Shown here: piece after piece, positions 9,470-17,413 of the stretch | Layout of the letters: each line of letters begins with the position of its first letter | How positions within the stretch are numbered: the first letter of the stretch is position 1 | Assembly (NCBI GenBank): GCA_049604415.1 | Contig: JBMYTN010000055.1 | Location: 1-23,613, forward strand | Source of the DNA: JBMYTN01 sp049604415 | GTDB taxonomy: Bacteria; Pseudomonadota; Alphaproteobacteria; Rhodospirillales; Rhodospirillaceae | DNA: 23,613 nucleotides | Reading direction: 5' to 3' | The notes under the pieces: model-generated | What the model was told of the DNA's origin: nothing | The model's input: only the letters and a program-made list of their open reading frames with translations | Database searches by the model: none | Program-made: the position numbers and the translations under genes

Positions 9470-9827
9470 GCCCTTACATCCGTCGTTTCTATCACGAAGG
9501 GCGCCCTGGTCTCTTTCTAGGCCGTGGTCTCATAAACGTTCCGTTTAAAAGTCCACAGCCTAAGTCCCCACCATCAGAAACCGGACTGTTGCAGCGCCGT
9601 TTGTGACAAAGGCTGAGGCCCTTGTACACCATTCAGACTCGATGACATGAAACCTTAATATTGCACCGCACAACACTTAAGCCCCATCCGTTTCGCATAT
9701 TGTTCAATTTTGACAAATCGGTTACAGTTTTGCCTTATTTCGCCTGAAATATCCGCAGTATTCCTGTTGCGATATGTGACGATTCTGTTTCCCCACCCCG
9801 CGCCCTCACCGCCTGAAGGTTCCCCCA
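9470..9827. other. Divergent intergenic region between phosphoesterase and lipid kinase genes
   Basis: This 358-bp stretch is visibly richer in A+T than its flanks. I find no credible coding sequence in it. A plus-strand promoter candidate at 9710-9738 is listed separately. It must also hold the promoter for the minus-strand phosphoesterase gene, but no minus-strand -35/-10 pair is good enough to call. No tRNA, riboswitch or strong hairpin was recognised. Confidence 0.6.
9710..9738 (+). promoter_or_regulatory. Candidate promoter for the lipid kinase gene
   Basis: A perfect -35 TTGACA at 9710-9715 is followed after 17 nt by CCTTAT, within TTGCCTTATTTC. The -10 is weak and its exact phase uncertain (17-19 nt spacing). 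About 90 nt of leader would precede the kinase start codon. Confidence 0.4.
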
Positions 9828-10799
9828 ATGCCCCTGTGGTCTTCCCGCTCCCAAGCCCTGTCCAGTGCCCAACGCCCGTCTTCTCGCCTGCAAACCACCC
9901 GCAGGCGGGTTTTGGTCATCGCCAATCCGGCGGCGGGCACCTTGAAGCAAAAGAAGGTCAACCGGACCATTTTGCAGCTGGAACGCCTAGGCTGCACGGT
10001 GGCTTTGCGCGAAACCGCCTTCCCTGGGGATGGCGAGGCCATTGCCCGGAACGCCAATCCGGCAGAGTTTGATGTGGTGGTGGCCGCTGGCGGGGATGGC
10101 ACCATCAACGAAGTCGCCAATGGCCTGGCCGGGCGTCCGATCGCGCTGGGGATCCTGCCGCTGGGCACGGCCAATGTGATGGCCATTGAAACCGGTATTT
10201 CCCGCTCGCCGGAAAAAGCCGCCGAGGTCATCGCCACCGGCAACCCGGTGACGGTCTATACCGGACAAGTGGCCTCGGAAGCCGCCAGCCCCATGGGCGG
10301 ACCACGCCGCTTTGTCATGATGGCCGGGGCGGGCTTCGACGCCCATGTGGTCGACACCGTGGATCTGGCCCTGAAGCGCCGCACCGGGGCCTTCGCCTAT
10401 GTCTGGGGCACCCTGCACAAAGCGTTCAAATATGACTTCCCGCCGATCACCGTTGAGGTTGATGGCGGCCCGCCACAAACCGGAGCCACCGTGGTGGTCT
10501 GCAAAGGTGCCCATTATGGCGGCCCGTTCCTGGGGGCACCGGACGCCGATATCCTCGATCCGTCCTTCCAGGTCGTAATCATGCAGCGCAAGGGGATCCT
10601 GAACGCTTTGCGCTATGGCTGGGGCTTGGTCACCGGTCGATTTAACAAATTCCCCGATGTGACCATCCAAAAGGCGACGCATGTCCGCCTGTCCGGCCCT
10701 GGTGCCCTGCCGCTGCAGGGCGATGGCGACACCATGGCCCATTTGCCGGTGACCATCAGCATTGCGCCGGAACCGGTTGACGTGGTGATGCCGGTTTAA
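9828..10799 (+). CDS. Diacylglycerol/lipid kinase family protein
   Basis: Soluble lipid kinase of the DAGK catalytic family (YegS/DgkB/sphingosine-kinase group), 323 residues. It shows the nucleotide-binding NPAAG at 33-37, the hallmark GGDGTINEV at 88-96 and PLGTANVMA at 111-119; a beta-rich C-terminal domain follows (GAGFDAHVVD, then GAHYGGPFLGAPDADILDP). These proteins transfer phosphate from ATP to a lipid hydroxyl; the substrate may be diacylglycerol, an ether lipid, or ceramide, since a bacterial ceramide kinase of this family is known from Caulobacter. The first 25 residues are Ser/Arg-rich and probably flexible. The start at 9828 is supported by GAAGG 8 nt upstream. It is divergent from the LpxH-like/GT4 pair, which hints at a shared lipid theme. 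Confidence 0.88.
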   Translation: MPLWSSRSQALSSAQRPSSRLQTTRRRVLVIANPAAGTLKQKKVNRTILQLERLGCTVALRETAFPGDGEAIARNANPAEFDVVVAAGGDGTINEVANGLAGRPIALGILPLGTANVMAIETGISRSPEKAAEVIATGNPVTVYTGQVASEAASPMGGPRRFVMMAGAGFDAHVVDTVDLALKRRTGAFAYVWGTLHKAFKYDFPPITVEVDGGPPQTGATVVVCKGAHYGGPFLGAPDADILDPSFQVVIMQRKGILNALRYGWGLVTGRFNKFPDVTIQKATHVRLSGPGALPLQGDGDTMAHLPVTISIAPEPVDVVMPV

Positions 10800-10800
10800 A

Positions 10801-10823
10801 GCATTTTGACACAGTCAAAATGC
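10801..10823. terminator. Hairpin between convergent lipid kinase and lipoprotein genes
   Basis: Perfect 10-bp stem GCATTTTGAC / GTCAAAATGC with a 3-nt loop, beginning 2 nt after the plus-strand kinase stop codon. On the minus strand the stem is followed directly by TTT, so it may end transcription from both sides. The U-tract is short in both directions, so efficiency is uncertain. Confidence 0.6.
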
Positions 10824-10843
10824 GAACAGTCCGGTTTTCTGTC

Positions 10844-11041
10844 TTAGTTTCGACAGTCAATGCCGCCGCTGCTGCCATTGGGGCAGGACACCCCGCAAGT
10901 GCCGGGCGAGGAGGCGCAGGCCGACTTCGCCAGCCCGGCCACAGAGCGTCCCACGGTGTCCCAGGGATCCCATTGGTAATTGCTGCAGCCGGCCACAAGG
11001 CCCAGCACGCCCGCCAACACGACCACCCGAAGCGCCTTCAT
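10844..11041 (-). CDS. Small Cys-rich lipoprotein
   Basis: A 65-residue secreted lipoprotein of unknown function. MKALRVVVLAGVLGLVAGC is a classical lipoprotein signal: basic start, hydrophobic core, and lipobox LVAGC with Cys19 as the lipidated residue. Ser at +2 predicts sorting to the outer membrane. The mature part is only about 47 residues, starts with an aromatic/acidic SNYQWDPWDTVG, and carries four more cysteines spaced C42-X6-C49-X3-C53-X9-C63, which would suit two disulphides in the periplasm or a small metal site. Its start overlaps the stop of trmJ by 4 nt (ATGA), so it is co-translated with the methyltransferase. I do not recognise a family. The lipobox, the coupled start and the adjacent hairpin make it very likely real despite its size. 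Confidence 0.85.
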   Translation of the reverse strand: MKALRVVVLAGVLGLVAGCSNYQWDPWDTVGRSVAGLAKSACASSPGTCGVSCPNGSSGGIDCRN

Positions 11042-11907
11042 CCCTGGTCTCCATCGCTCGGTTCCATCCCCGCACCCTCAGGCGGGGACCAATCCTGACG
11101 GTTGCCCGCCGCATTGCGCCGGGGTCTATCAGCCCGGCCGCCCCAACGCAACTCGGCAATCACCCCATGCAGGGTCCGCACCTCCTGCTGGGTCATCTGC
11201 GCCCGGACAAACAGATTGCGCAAATTGCGCATCATGGTCGGGCGTTTCTCCTCTAGCCGCAAAAAGCCGCAGGCGACCAGCTCGCGCTCCAAATGGGCGA
11301 CAAAGCCTTCCATCGCCTTGCGATCCGCCAGCTCCTCTTCCGGGGCGGGCGGCGTCATCGGCGGCGTATCCAAGCCCTCCTGGAACCACTCATAGCCCAT
11401 CAACAACACCGCCTGGGCCAGATTGAGCGAGCAATAGGCCGGGTTCAGCGGCACCTCGACCACCGCATCACAGGGCGAGACCTCATCATTTTCCAGGCCG
11501 GTCCGCTCCGGGCCGAACAAAATCCCACAGCGCTTGCCCGCGCCGATTTCTGTGCGCAATTGCCGGGTGGCGATCCTGGGCGCGATCACCGGCTTGACCA
11601 TATCCCGACGCCGGGCGGTGGTGGCATAAACTCGGTGTAGATCCCCAATAGCCGCATCCAGGCTGTCCACCGCCACCGCATGGCGCAACACCGCAGTCGC
11701 CCCAGAGGACGCGGCAATGGCCTTGTCGGACAGCCAGTCTTCGCGCGGCGAGACCAGCCACAGCTCGGTCAGGCCACAATTCAGCATGGCCCGGGCGACC
11801 ATGCCGACATTCTCAGCCAATTGCGGACGACAGAGGATGATCCGAGGCCCGGGACCGAAGCCCGCGCCCTCCTCCTCCAGAGTTAAGGACCTATCCGTGC
11901 CAGCCAT
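11038..11907 (-). CDS. trmJ: SpoU-family RNA 2'-O-methyltransferase (TrmJ-like)
   Basis: SPOUT-class, SAM-dependent methyltransferase of 289 residues, most likely modifying the 2'-OH of nucleotide 32 in tRNA anticodon loops. The three knotted-fold motifs are clear: AENVGMVARAM at 31-41, ILFGPERTGLENDEV at 129-143 and LNPAYCSLNLAQAV at 154-167. A C-terminal helical tail (EEKRPTMMRNLRNLF, then QMTQQEVRTLHGVIAEL) matches the TrmJ/TrMet_Xan extension and favours TrmJ over TrmL or TrmH. The N-terminal 20 residues are an acidic/Gly extension. It starts 17 nt after the cimA stop and overlaps the lipoprotein start by 4 nt. The exact nucleotide specificity (Cm32, Um32) is inference. Confidence 0.9.
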   Translation of the reverse strand: MAGTDRSLTLEEEGAGFGPGPRIILCRPQLAENVGMVARAMLNCGLTELWLVSPREDWLSDKAIAASSGATAVLRHAVAVDSLDAAIGDLHRVYATTARRRDMVKPVIAPRIATRQLRTEIGAGKRCGILFGPERTGLENDEVSPCDAVVEVPLNPAYCSLNLAQAVLLMGYEWFQEGLDTPPMTPPAPEEELADRKAMEGFVAHLERELVACGFLRLEEKRPTMMRNLRNLFVRAQMTQQEVRTLHGVIAELRWGGRADRPRRNAAGNRQDWSPPEGAGMEPSDGDQG

Positions 11908-11924
11908 GGAGCCCCGCCCCGCGA

Positions 11925-13538
11925 TCAGGCCGCCGCCCGGTTCGACGCCTCTTTGAACAGCTTATAGGTCAAGCTGTCATAGAGCGCGTTATAGGAGGCC
12001 TCAATGACATTGCCCGAGGCTCCCACCGTGGTCCAGCTGCTGCCGGTCTCATCGGTGCTTTCAATCATCACCCGGGTGATGGCCGCTGTGGCCGCATCGG
12101 GCGAGAGGATGCGGACCTTATAGTCCACCAGCTTGACCCCGGCCAATTGCGGGTAGATCGGGATCAGCACCTTGCGCAGGGCATTGTCGAGCGCATTGAT
12201 CGGACCGGTGCCCTCGGCCACGGTCATGTATTTTTCGCCTTCGACCTCGATCTTAATGGTCGCTTCGGACAGCACCGTCAGCTCGCCTTTGGCGTTATAG
12301 CGCCGCTCGTCAATGACTCGGAAGGCATCAAGCTTGAAGTAATCGGGCACAGAGCCAAGCTCGCGCCGGGCAAGCAATTCAAAGCTGGCATCGGCCCCAT
12401 CATAGGTGAAGCCCTGGGCCTCCAGATCCTTGACCTTGTCGAGCAAGCTGGCGACCTGATTGGTATCGGCCTTGACCTCCAGACCGATTTCCTCAAAGCG
12501 GGCCATCACATTGGAGCGCCCGGCCTGGTTGGAGACCAAGATCTGGCGACGATTGCCGACGCTTTCCGGGGTCACATGTTCATAGCAGCGCGGATCCTTG
12601 GCCACGGCGGACACATGCAGCCCGCCCTTATGGGCAAAGGCGCTTTCGCCGACATAGGGCGCTTGGCGGTCCGGGGCGCGGTTCAGCCGCTCGTCCAACA
12701 CCCGGGATGCGGATTTCAGGCCGCGCAGATCGGCCTCGCTCAGGCCGGTATCGTAGCCCATTTTCAGCATCAGACTGGGGATGATGGAGATCAGATTGGC
12801 ATTGCCGCAGCGCTCGCCCAGGCCGTTCAAGGTGCCTTGGATCTGGCGCACCCCGGCGCGCACCGCAGCCAAGGAGTTGGCCACCGCATTGCCGGTATCG
12901 TCATGGCAATGGATGCCAAGCCGGTCGCCGGGCACATAGCGGGTGACATCGGCGATGATCTCTTCCAGCTCATCGGGCAGGGTGCCGCCATTGGTGTCAC
13001 AAAGCACCACCCAGCGCGCCCCGGCCTCGGCGGCGGCGCTGACGCATTCAAGGGCGAAATCCCGGTTGGCCTTATAGCCATCGAAGAAATGCTCGGCGTC
13101 GAACATCGCCTCTTCCATCCGCCCGGCGGCCATGGCGATGCTGTCGCGGATCATGCGGACATTTTCATCCAGCTCGACCCCCAGGGCCAAGGTGCAGTGC
13201 AGGTCCCAAGTCTTGCCAACCATGGTGGCGATCCGGGCCTTGGTGCCCAGCAAGGCCTGCAGGCCGGGATCATTGTCCGCACTGCGCCCGGCACGCCGGG
13301 TCATGCCAAAGGCGGTCAGGCGCGCCCGGGTCATGCGCGGCGGGGCGTCAAAAAACGCATCATCGGTCGGATTGGCCCCGGGCCAGCCGCCTTCGACATA
13401 ATCAATGCCAATGCTGTCCAGAGCCGAGGCAATCGCCGCCTTGTCGGAGGCGGAAAAATCCACCCCTTGGGTCTGCGCCCCATCGCGCAGGGTGCTGTCA
13501 TAGAGATAGACGCGGTCTTTGGTATTGGCGGCGGTCAT
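11925..13538 (-). CDS. cimA: (R)-citramalate synthase
   Basis: Condenses pyruvate and acetyl-CoA to citramalate, the entry into threonine-independent isoleucine synthesis. The product has 537 residues. The TIM-barrel catalytic domain opens with DSTLRDGAQTQGVDFS at 14-29, and has WVVLCDTNGGTLP, the metal-binding LGIHCHDDTGNAVAN and GTLNGLGERCGNANL. A LeuA-type allosteric domain follows (TIKIEVEGEKYMTVAEGTGPINALDNALRK, then VIESTDETGSSWTTVGASGNVIEASYNAL). DGAQTQGVDFS places it in the CimA group (TIGR00977 type) rather than LeuA. I start at 13538 (MTAANTKD); an ATG six codons upstream at 13556 is equally open and neither has a strong Shine-Dalgarno. Feedback control by isoleucine through the C-terminal domain is expected from the family. 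It is followed 17 nt later by trmJ. Confidence 0.95.
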   Translation of the reverse strand: MTAANTKDRVYLYDSTLRDGAQTQGVDFSASDKAAIASALDSIGIDYVEGGWPGANPTDDAFFDAPPRMTRARLTAFGMTRRAGRSADNDPGLQALLGTKARIATMVGKTWDLHCTLALGVELDENVRMIRDSIAMAAGRMEEAMFDAEHFFDGYKANRDFALECVSAAAEAGARWVVLCDTNGGTLPDELEEIIADVTRYVPGDRLGIHCHDDTGNAVANSLAAVRAGVRQIQGTLNGLGERCGNANLISIIPSLMLKMGYDTGLSEADLRGLKSASRVLDERLNRAPDRQAPYVGESAFAHKGGLHVSAVAKDPRCYEHVTPESVGNRRQILVSNQAGRSNVMARFEEIGLEVKADTNQVASLLDKVKDLEAQGFTYDGADASFELLARRELGSVPDYFKLDAFRVIDERRYNAKGELTVLSEATIKIEVEGEKYMTVAEGTGPINALDNALRKVLIPIYPQLAGVKLVDYKVRILSPDAATAAITRVMIESTDETGSSWTTVGASGNVIEASYNALYDSLTYKLFKEASNRAAA

Positions 13539-13715
13539 AGCAGGCACTCGGGTCATAGGGGCAGCGGGGTTTTGCCAGGATCGGACAAACCCGACCGGCC
13601 CACTGCGGTGTTTTTTTCAGGATCGGGGACCATGCCCGAATCCGCATCCGGGCTCAAGTAGATTGCGACGGACGGATTGGCCAGCCCAGCCTAGCCTCGT
13701 CGAGCCAATCCTGGC

Positions 13716-15125
13716 CTAGCCCCGCTTCCAGGTCGTGCCCCCGGGGCCGTCCTCCAGGATGATGCCCTGGGCCTTCAGATCATCGCGGATGCCATCGGCC
13801 TTGGCGAAATCCTTATCCTTGCGGGCTTGCTTGCGCGCGGCAATCAGGGCCTCGATTTCGTCAGAGGTCGGGCCATCCCCGCCCTCGCCTGCGCCGCTGC
13901 CAGCCCCCTGGAACCAGTGTTCCGGGTCCACCACCAGCAGGCCCAGCGCATCCCCGGCCCCCAGCAAGGCTTCTTTCAGCCGAGCGATCTCAGCCGCAGC
14001 ACTGGCCTTGTTCAGGTCAGAGGCGATCTCATGCATTTCCGAGACCGCCTTGGGCGTGTTCAAATCATCGCAAAGCGCATCGGTGATCGCCTGCGGCACC
14101 GCCCGCGCGCCCGCTTCGGGCACGACAACAGCGGCGACCTCGGCCCGGCGCAGGGCACCCTGGAATTTGTCCAGCGCCTTGCGGGCCTGCTCCAGCCCGG
14201 TGGCGGTCCAATCCAGCGGTTGGTGGTAATGGGTTGAAAGCATGCAGAGCCGGATCGCCTCGCCCGGCGCATCATCGAGCAAATCGCGCACGGTGAAGAA
14301 GTTGCCCAGGGATTTGGACATCTTCTCGCCTTCGACCATCACATGGCCATTATGCATCCAGTAGCGGGCAAAGGTGCCCACACCATAGCAACCGGTGGAT
14401 TGGGCGATCTCGTTTTCATGGTGGGGGAAAACCAGATCCTGGCCGCCGCCATGCAGATCGAAGCTTTCGCCGAGATAACGCGAGGACATCGCCGAGCATT
14501 CAATATGCCAGCCCGGACGACCCCGGCCCCAGGGGCTGTCCCATCCCGGCAGATCGTCGCTGGAGGGCTTCCAGAGGACAAAATCCGCCGCATCGCGTTT
14601 ATAGGGCGCAACCTCGACCCGCGCCCCATCGACCTGTTCATCGCGGGACCGTCGGGACAAAGCACCATAGCTGTCCAGCGAGGGCACGTCGAACAGCACA
14701 TGGCCCTCGGCGGCATAGGCATGGCCCTTGGCGATCAGCCGTTCAATCATGGTGATCATTTCGGCGATATGGTCGGTGGCCCGGGGTTCCTGGTCCGGGC
14801 GCAGGGCGTTTAGGGCATCCATATCCTCGTGATACAGCGCCGTGGTTCGCGCCGTGATCGCCGCGATCGGCTCGCCACTCTCCTTGGCCCGCGCATTGAT
14901 CTTGTCATCGACGTCGGTGATGTTGCGGACATAGGTGACGCCGGGATAAAGCCGCTTGAGCAGGCGATAGAGCACATCGAACACGATCACCGGGCGGGCA
15001 TTGCCGACATGGGCGCGGTCATAGACCGTCGGGCCGCAGACATACATCCGCACATTGGCCGGATCGACCGGCTCAAAGACCTGCTTGGCCCGGGTCATGG
15101 TGTCGAAAAGCTTCAGATCCGGCAT
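13716..15125 (-). CDS. cysS: Cysteinyl-tRNA synthetase
   Basis: Class I synthetase charging tRNA-Cys; 469 residues, in the normal range. Landmarks: zinc ligand Cys30 in MYVCGPTVYD, the HIGH-type HVGN at 39-42, TYVRNITDVDDKIN at 64-77, WHIECSAM with zinc ligand Cys210, HHENE at 235-239 and KMSKS at 268-272. The C-terminal anticodon-binding region holds a Gly-rich linker (GAGSGAGEGGDG) before IEALIAARKQARKDKDFAKADGIRDDL. The ATG at 15125 (MPDLKLFDT) is preferred because homologues begin there and CAGGAA lies 9 nt upstream; the frame is open 17 codons further. It lies 95 nt after gltX and 177 nt before cimA in the direction of transcription. Confidence 0.97.
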   Translation of the reverse strand: MPDLKLFDTMTRAKQVFEPVDPANVRMYVCGPTVYDRAHVGNARPVIVFDVLYRLLKRLYPGVTYVRNITDVDDKINARAKESGEPIAAITARTTALYHEDMDALNALRPDQEPRATDHIAEMITMIERLIAKGHAYAAEGHVLFDVPSLDSYGALSRRSRDEQVDGARVEVAPYKRDAADFVLWKPSSDDLPGWDSPWGRGRPGWHIECSAMSSRYLGESFDLHGGGQDLVFPHHENEIAQSTGCYGVGTFARYWMHNGHVMVEGEKMSKSLGNFFTVRDLLDDAPGEAIRLCMLSTHYHQPLDWTATGLEQARKALDKFQGALRRAEVAAVVVPEAGARAVPQAITDALCDDLNTPKAVSEMHEIASDLNKASAAAEIARLKEALLGAGDALGLLVVDPEHWFQGAGSGAGEGGDGPTSDEIEALIAARKQARKDKDFAKADGIRDDLKAQGIILEDGPGGTTWKRG

Positions 15126-15220
15126 CGCTGAGATTTCCTGGAAAAGTCCAACCACCTTGCGGCAGTGCAAGAGCATTCAAACGGCACGCAGCCCTGTCCG
15201 CGCCTTGGTCAGGGGGAGGA

Positions 15221-16612
15221 TCAGGCCGACTTCAGCGCCGCGAGCCGGGCTTCCGTGCGCTCCCGTCCGATCAGGGGCAACAGGACGCCCAGATCCGGGC
15301 CGTGGCCCATGCCGGTCAACGCCTTGCGCAAGGGCAGAAACAGCCCCTTGCCCTTGCGTCCAGTCTCCGCCTTTAAGGCCTTGGTCCACACCCCCCAGCT
15401 CTCGCCATCCCAGGGCTCCGGCGGCAGGGCCGAGACCGCGCCGATGGCATAGGCCAGATCCTCGTCCGAGAGATCCTCGGGCACCGGGACCGGGCCTTCG
15501 ACGACTTGATACCAGTCCGCCACATCGGCAAAGCGGGTCAGATTGGGTTTCACCGCCTCCCAAAACGCCTCGCCGCCATCGGCGTCCAGGGCCTGCAAAC
15601 GGGCTTGGGCCTCCGCATAGGGCAGCCCATGCAAACGCCGGGCGCTTAGGCGGTTCAGATCCTCCGGATCCAAGCGCGGCGGGGCCTTGCCATAGCCGCC
15701 CAAGTCGAAACCCTCAACCAGATCCGCCAGAGCCTCGCCGGTCGGATCCGCCGCATGGGGGGTGCCGAGCGCACTCAACAGGGCACTGATCGCCATGGGC
15801 TCAACGCCCTCGGCGCGCAAATCGCGCAGGGCCAGGGAGCCATCGCGTTTGGACAGCGGTCCGCCATCGGGACCGGCCACCAGGGGCAAATGGGCAAAGG
15901 CGAAGGGCACCACGGTGGGATCGCTGCCCTCAGGTCCCAACCCGGCGGCCAGCATGGCGCGGGCGATCTGGCATTGGGCGGCGGAGTTGGTCAGATGGTC
16001 CTCGCCGCGCACCACATGGGTGATGCCCATATCGATGTCGTCCATCACGCTGGGCAGGGTGTAGAGCAAAGTGCCATCAGCCCGGACCAGCACCGGGTCG
16101 GACACCGAACCGCAATCGATCTTCACCGCCCCATGGGCGACGTCGTCCCAGCTTTCGGTCTGGGCATCGAGCTTGAAACGCCAATGCGGCGTCCGGCCCT
16201 CGGCCTCATATTGCGCTTTTTGCTCCGCAGTCACCTCCAGACCGGCGCGGTCATAGACCGGCGGCAGGCCCCGGGCGCGCTGGCGGCGGCGCTTATAATC
16301 CAGCTCCTCGGCGGTTTCCCAGCAGGCATAGAGCCGCCGGGCCTCTTTCAGGGCCGCAACCGCCTGCTCATAGCGCGCCGTGCGGTCCGATTGCTTTTCC
16401 TGTCTCTGCCAGGTGATGCCGAGCCAGCTCAGATCCTCGCGGATGGCGTCCTCGTATTCCGGCGTGCTGCGGGCCTGGTCGGTGTCATCAATGCGCAGCA
16501 CAAATTGGCCACCCTGCTGCAGGGCGAACAGGGCGTTGAGGACGGCCATGCGGGCATTGCCAAGATGCAGATAGCCGGTGGGGCTGGGGGCGAAACGGAC
16601 GGTGACGGACAT
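15221..16612 (-). CDS. gltX: Glutamyl-tRNA synthetase
   Basis: Class I synthetase attaching Glu to tRNA-Glu, 463 residues. It has RFAPSPTGYLHLGNAR with the HIGH-type HLGN at 16-19, the LRIDDTDQARS segment at 39-49 and the KMSKS-type LSKRDGS at 253-259. In the insertion after residue 95, where some bacterial GluRS carry a Cys-rich zinc knuckle, only one Cys (YACWET) is present, so no zinc site is expected. Alphaproteobacteria often have two GluRS paralogues; this could be either, and non-discriminating charging of tRNA-Gln is possible. The start is fixed by GAGGA 5 nt upstream and by the conserved MSVTVRFAPSPTG; the frame is open 27 codons further. It heads the gltX-cysS-cimA-trmJ run. Confidence 0.95.
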   Translation of the reverse strand: MSVTVRFAPSPTGYLHLGNARMAVLNALFALQQGGQFVLRIDDTDQARSTPEYEDAIREDLSWLGITWQRQEKQSDRTARYEQAVAALKEARRLYACWETAEELDYKRRRQRARGLPPVYDRAGLEVTAEQKAQYEAEGRTPHWRFKLDAQTESWDDVAHGAVKIDCGSVSDPVLVRADGTLLYTLPSVMDDIDMGITHVVRGEDHLTNSAAQCQIARAMLAAGLGPEGSDPTVVPFAFAHLPLVAGPDGGPLSKRDGSLALRDLRAEGVEPMAISALLSALGTPHAADPTGEALADLVEGFDLGGYGKAPPRLDPEDLNRLSARRLHGLPYAEAQARLQALDADGGEAFWEAVKPNLTRFADVADWYQVVEGPVPVPEDLSDEDLAYAIGAVSALPPEPWDGESWGVWTKALKAETGRKGKGLFLPLRKALTGMGHGPDLGVLLPLIGRERTEARLAALKSA

Positions 16613-16783
16613 GAAGGTCCTCGGGGCTAACAAGAGGGAAAAGCGCGTTGTGCTGCGGGGGAAAGGCGGTCTTACCCCGTCCGGCCCGCCCACTCAATGG
16701 CGCATTGCACCCGGAGACGTGGAATCCCGTTGCTCAGAGCCCAAGAACGCCCATATGCAGGGCTGCTTTTTGGTGGGGACCCG

Positions 16784-17413
16784 ATGTTTGATGTCTTCCT
16801 GACCGCCTTTGCCACCTTCTTCGCCCTGATCGGGCCGCTGGATGTGGCGGCGGTGTTCCTTGTTATGACCCAGAACCACCCGCCGGCGGAGCGCAACCGG
16901 CAGGCTTTGCGCGGCTGTCTGGTGGCCGCCCTGATCCTGCTGGTGTTTGTCTTTGTCGGCGAGGCGCTGCTGCACCGCTTTGGTATTTCCTTGGCCGCCT
17001 TCCGCATTGGCGGCGGGATCTTGTTGCTTTTGATCGGCATCGAGATGGTGTTTGCCCGGATTTCCGGCGGCACCGGCACCACGGAAGAGGAAACGGCGGA
17101 GGCCGTGGCCCGGGAAGACATTGCCATTTTCCCGCTGGCCACCCCCTTGCTGGCCGGACCGGGGGCCATGGGCGCAACCATTCTGCTCTCCGCCGAAGCC
17201 TCCGGCGATGAGCTGCACCTGGCTTTGGTGATCGCGGCGATCCTGCTGAACCTGGTGATCGCCTATTTGCTGATGCGGATCGCCGGGCCGCTGTCCAAAT
17301 TCATCGGCGTCACCGGCGGCCATGTCATCGCCCGGATGATGGGGATCCTGCTCGTCGCCCTCGGCGCGCAATTCATGCTCGATGGAGTCAAGGGCAGCGG
17401 GATTTTGGGTTAA
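16784..17413 (+). CDS. MarC-family inner-membrane protein
   Basis: Integral membrane protein of 209 residues, the normal MarC length. About six hydrophobic segments can be traced, for example FLTAFATFFALIGPLDVAAVFLV at the start, AALILLVFVFVGEALL, AFRIGGGILLLLIGIEMVF, LALVIAAILLNLVIAYLLM and MMGILLVALGAQFML at the end. The family signature FPLATPLLAGPGAM stands in the middle after a charged cytoplasmic loop rich in Glu. The molecular function of MarC proteins is not established; the original link with multiple antibiotic resistance did not hold up. The start at 16784 follows GGTGGGG closely and gives the conserved MFDVFLTAF; the frame is open 29 codons further upstream. Its TAA shares bases with the nadE stop on the other strand. 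Confidence 0.9.
   Translation: MFDVFLTAFATFFALIGPLDVAAVFLVMTQNHPPAERNRQALRGCLVAALILLVFVFVGEALLHRFGISLAAFRIGGGILLLLIGIEMVFARISGGTGTTEEETAEAVAREDIAIFPLATPLLAGPGAMGATILLSAEASGDELHLALVIAAILLNLVIAYLLMRIAGPLSKFIGVTGGHVIARMMGILLVALGAQFMLDGVKGSGILG

Noticed and set aside
12147..13661. 504-codon open frame opposite cimA
   Set aside because: Same reason: antisense shadow of a well-supported gene, no recognisable domain, composition dominated by codon mirror effects.
15126..15220. Leader or attenuator between gltX and cysS
   Set aside because: No stable hairpin with U-tract and no leader peptide with repeated Cys codons could be seen in the 95 bp.
16694..17371. 225-codon frame opposite marC
   Set aside because: Highly Gln/Gly/Asp-rich mirror of a hydrophobic membrane protein; the plus-strand MarC reading is unambiguous.
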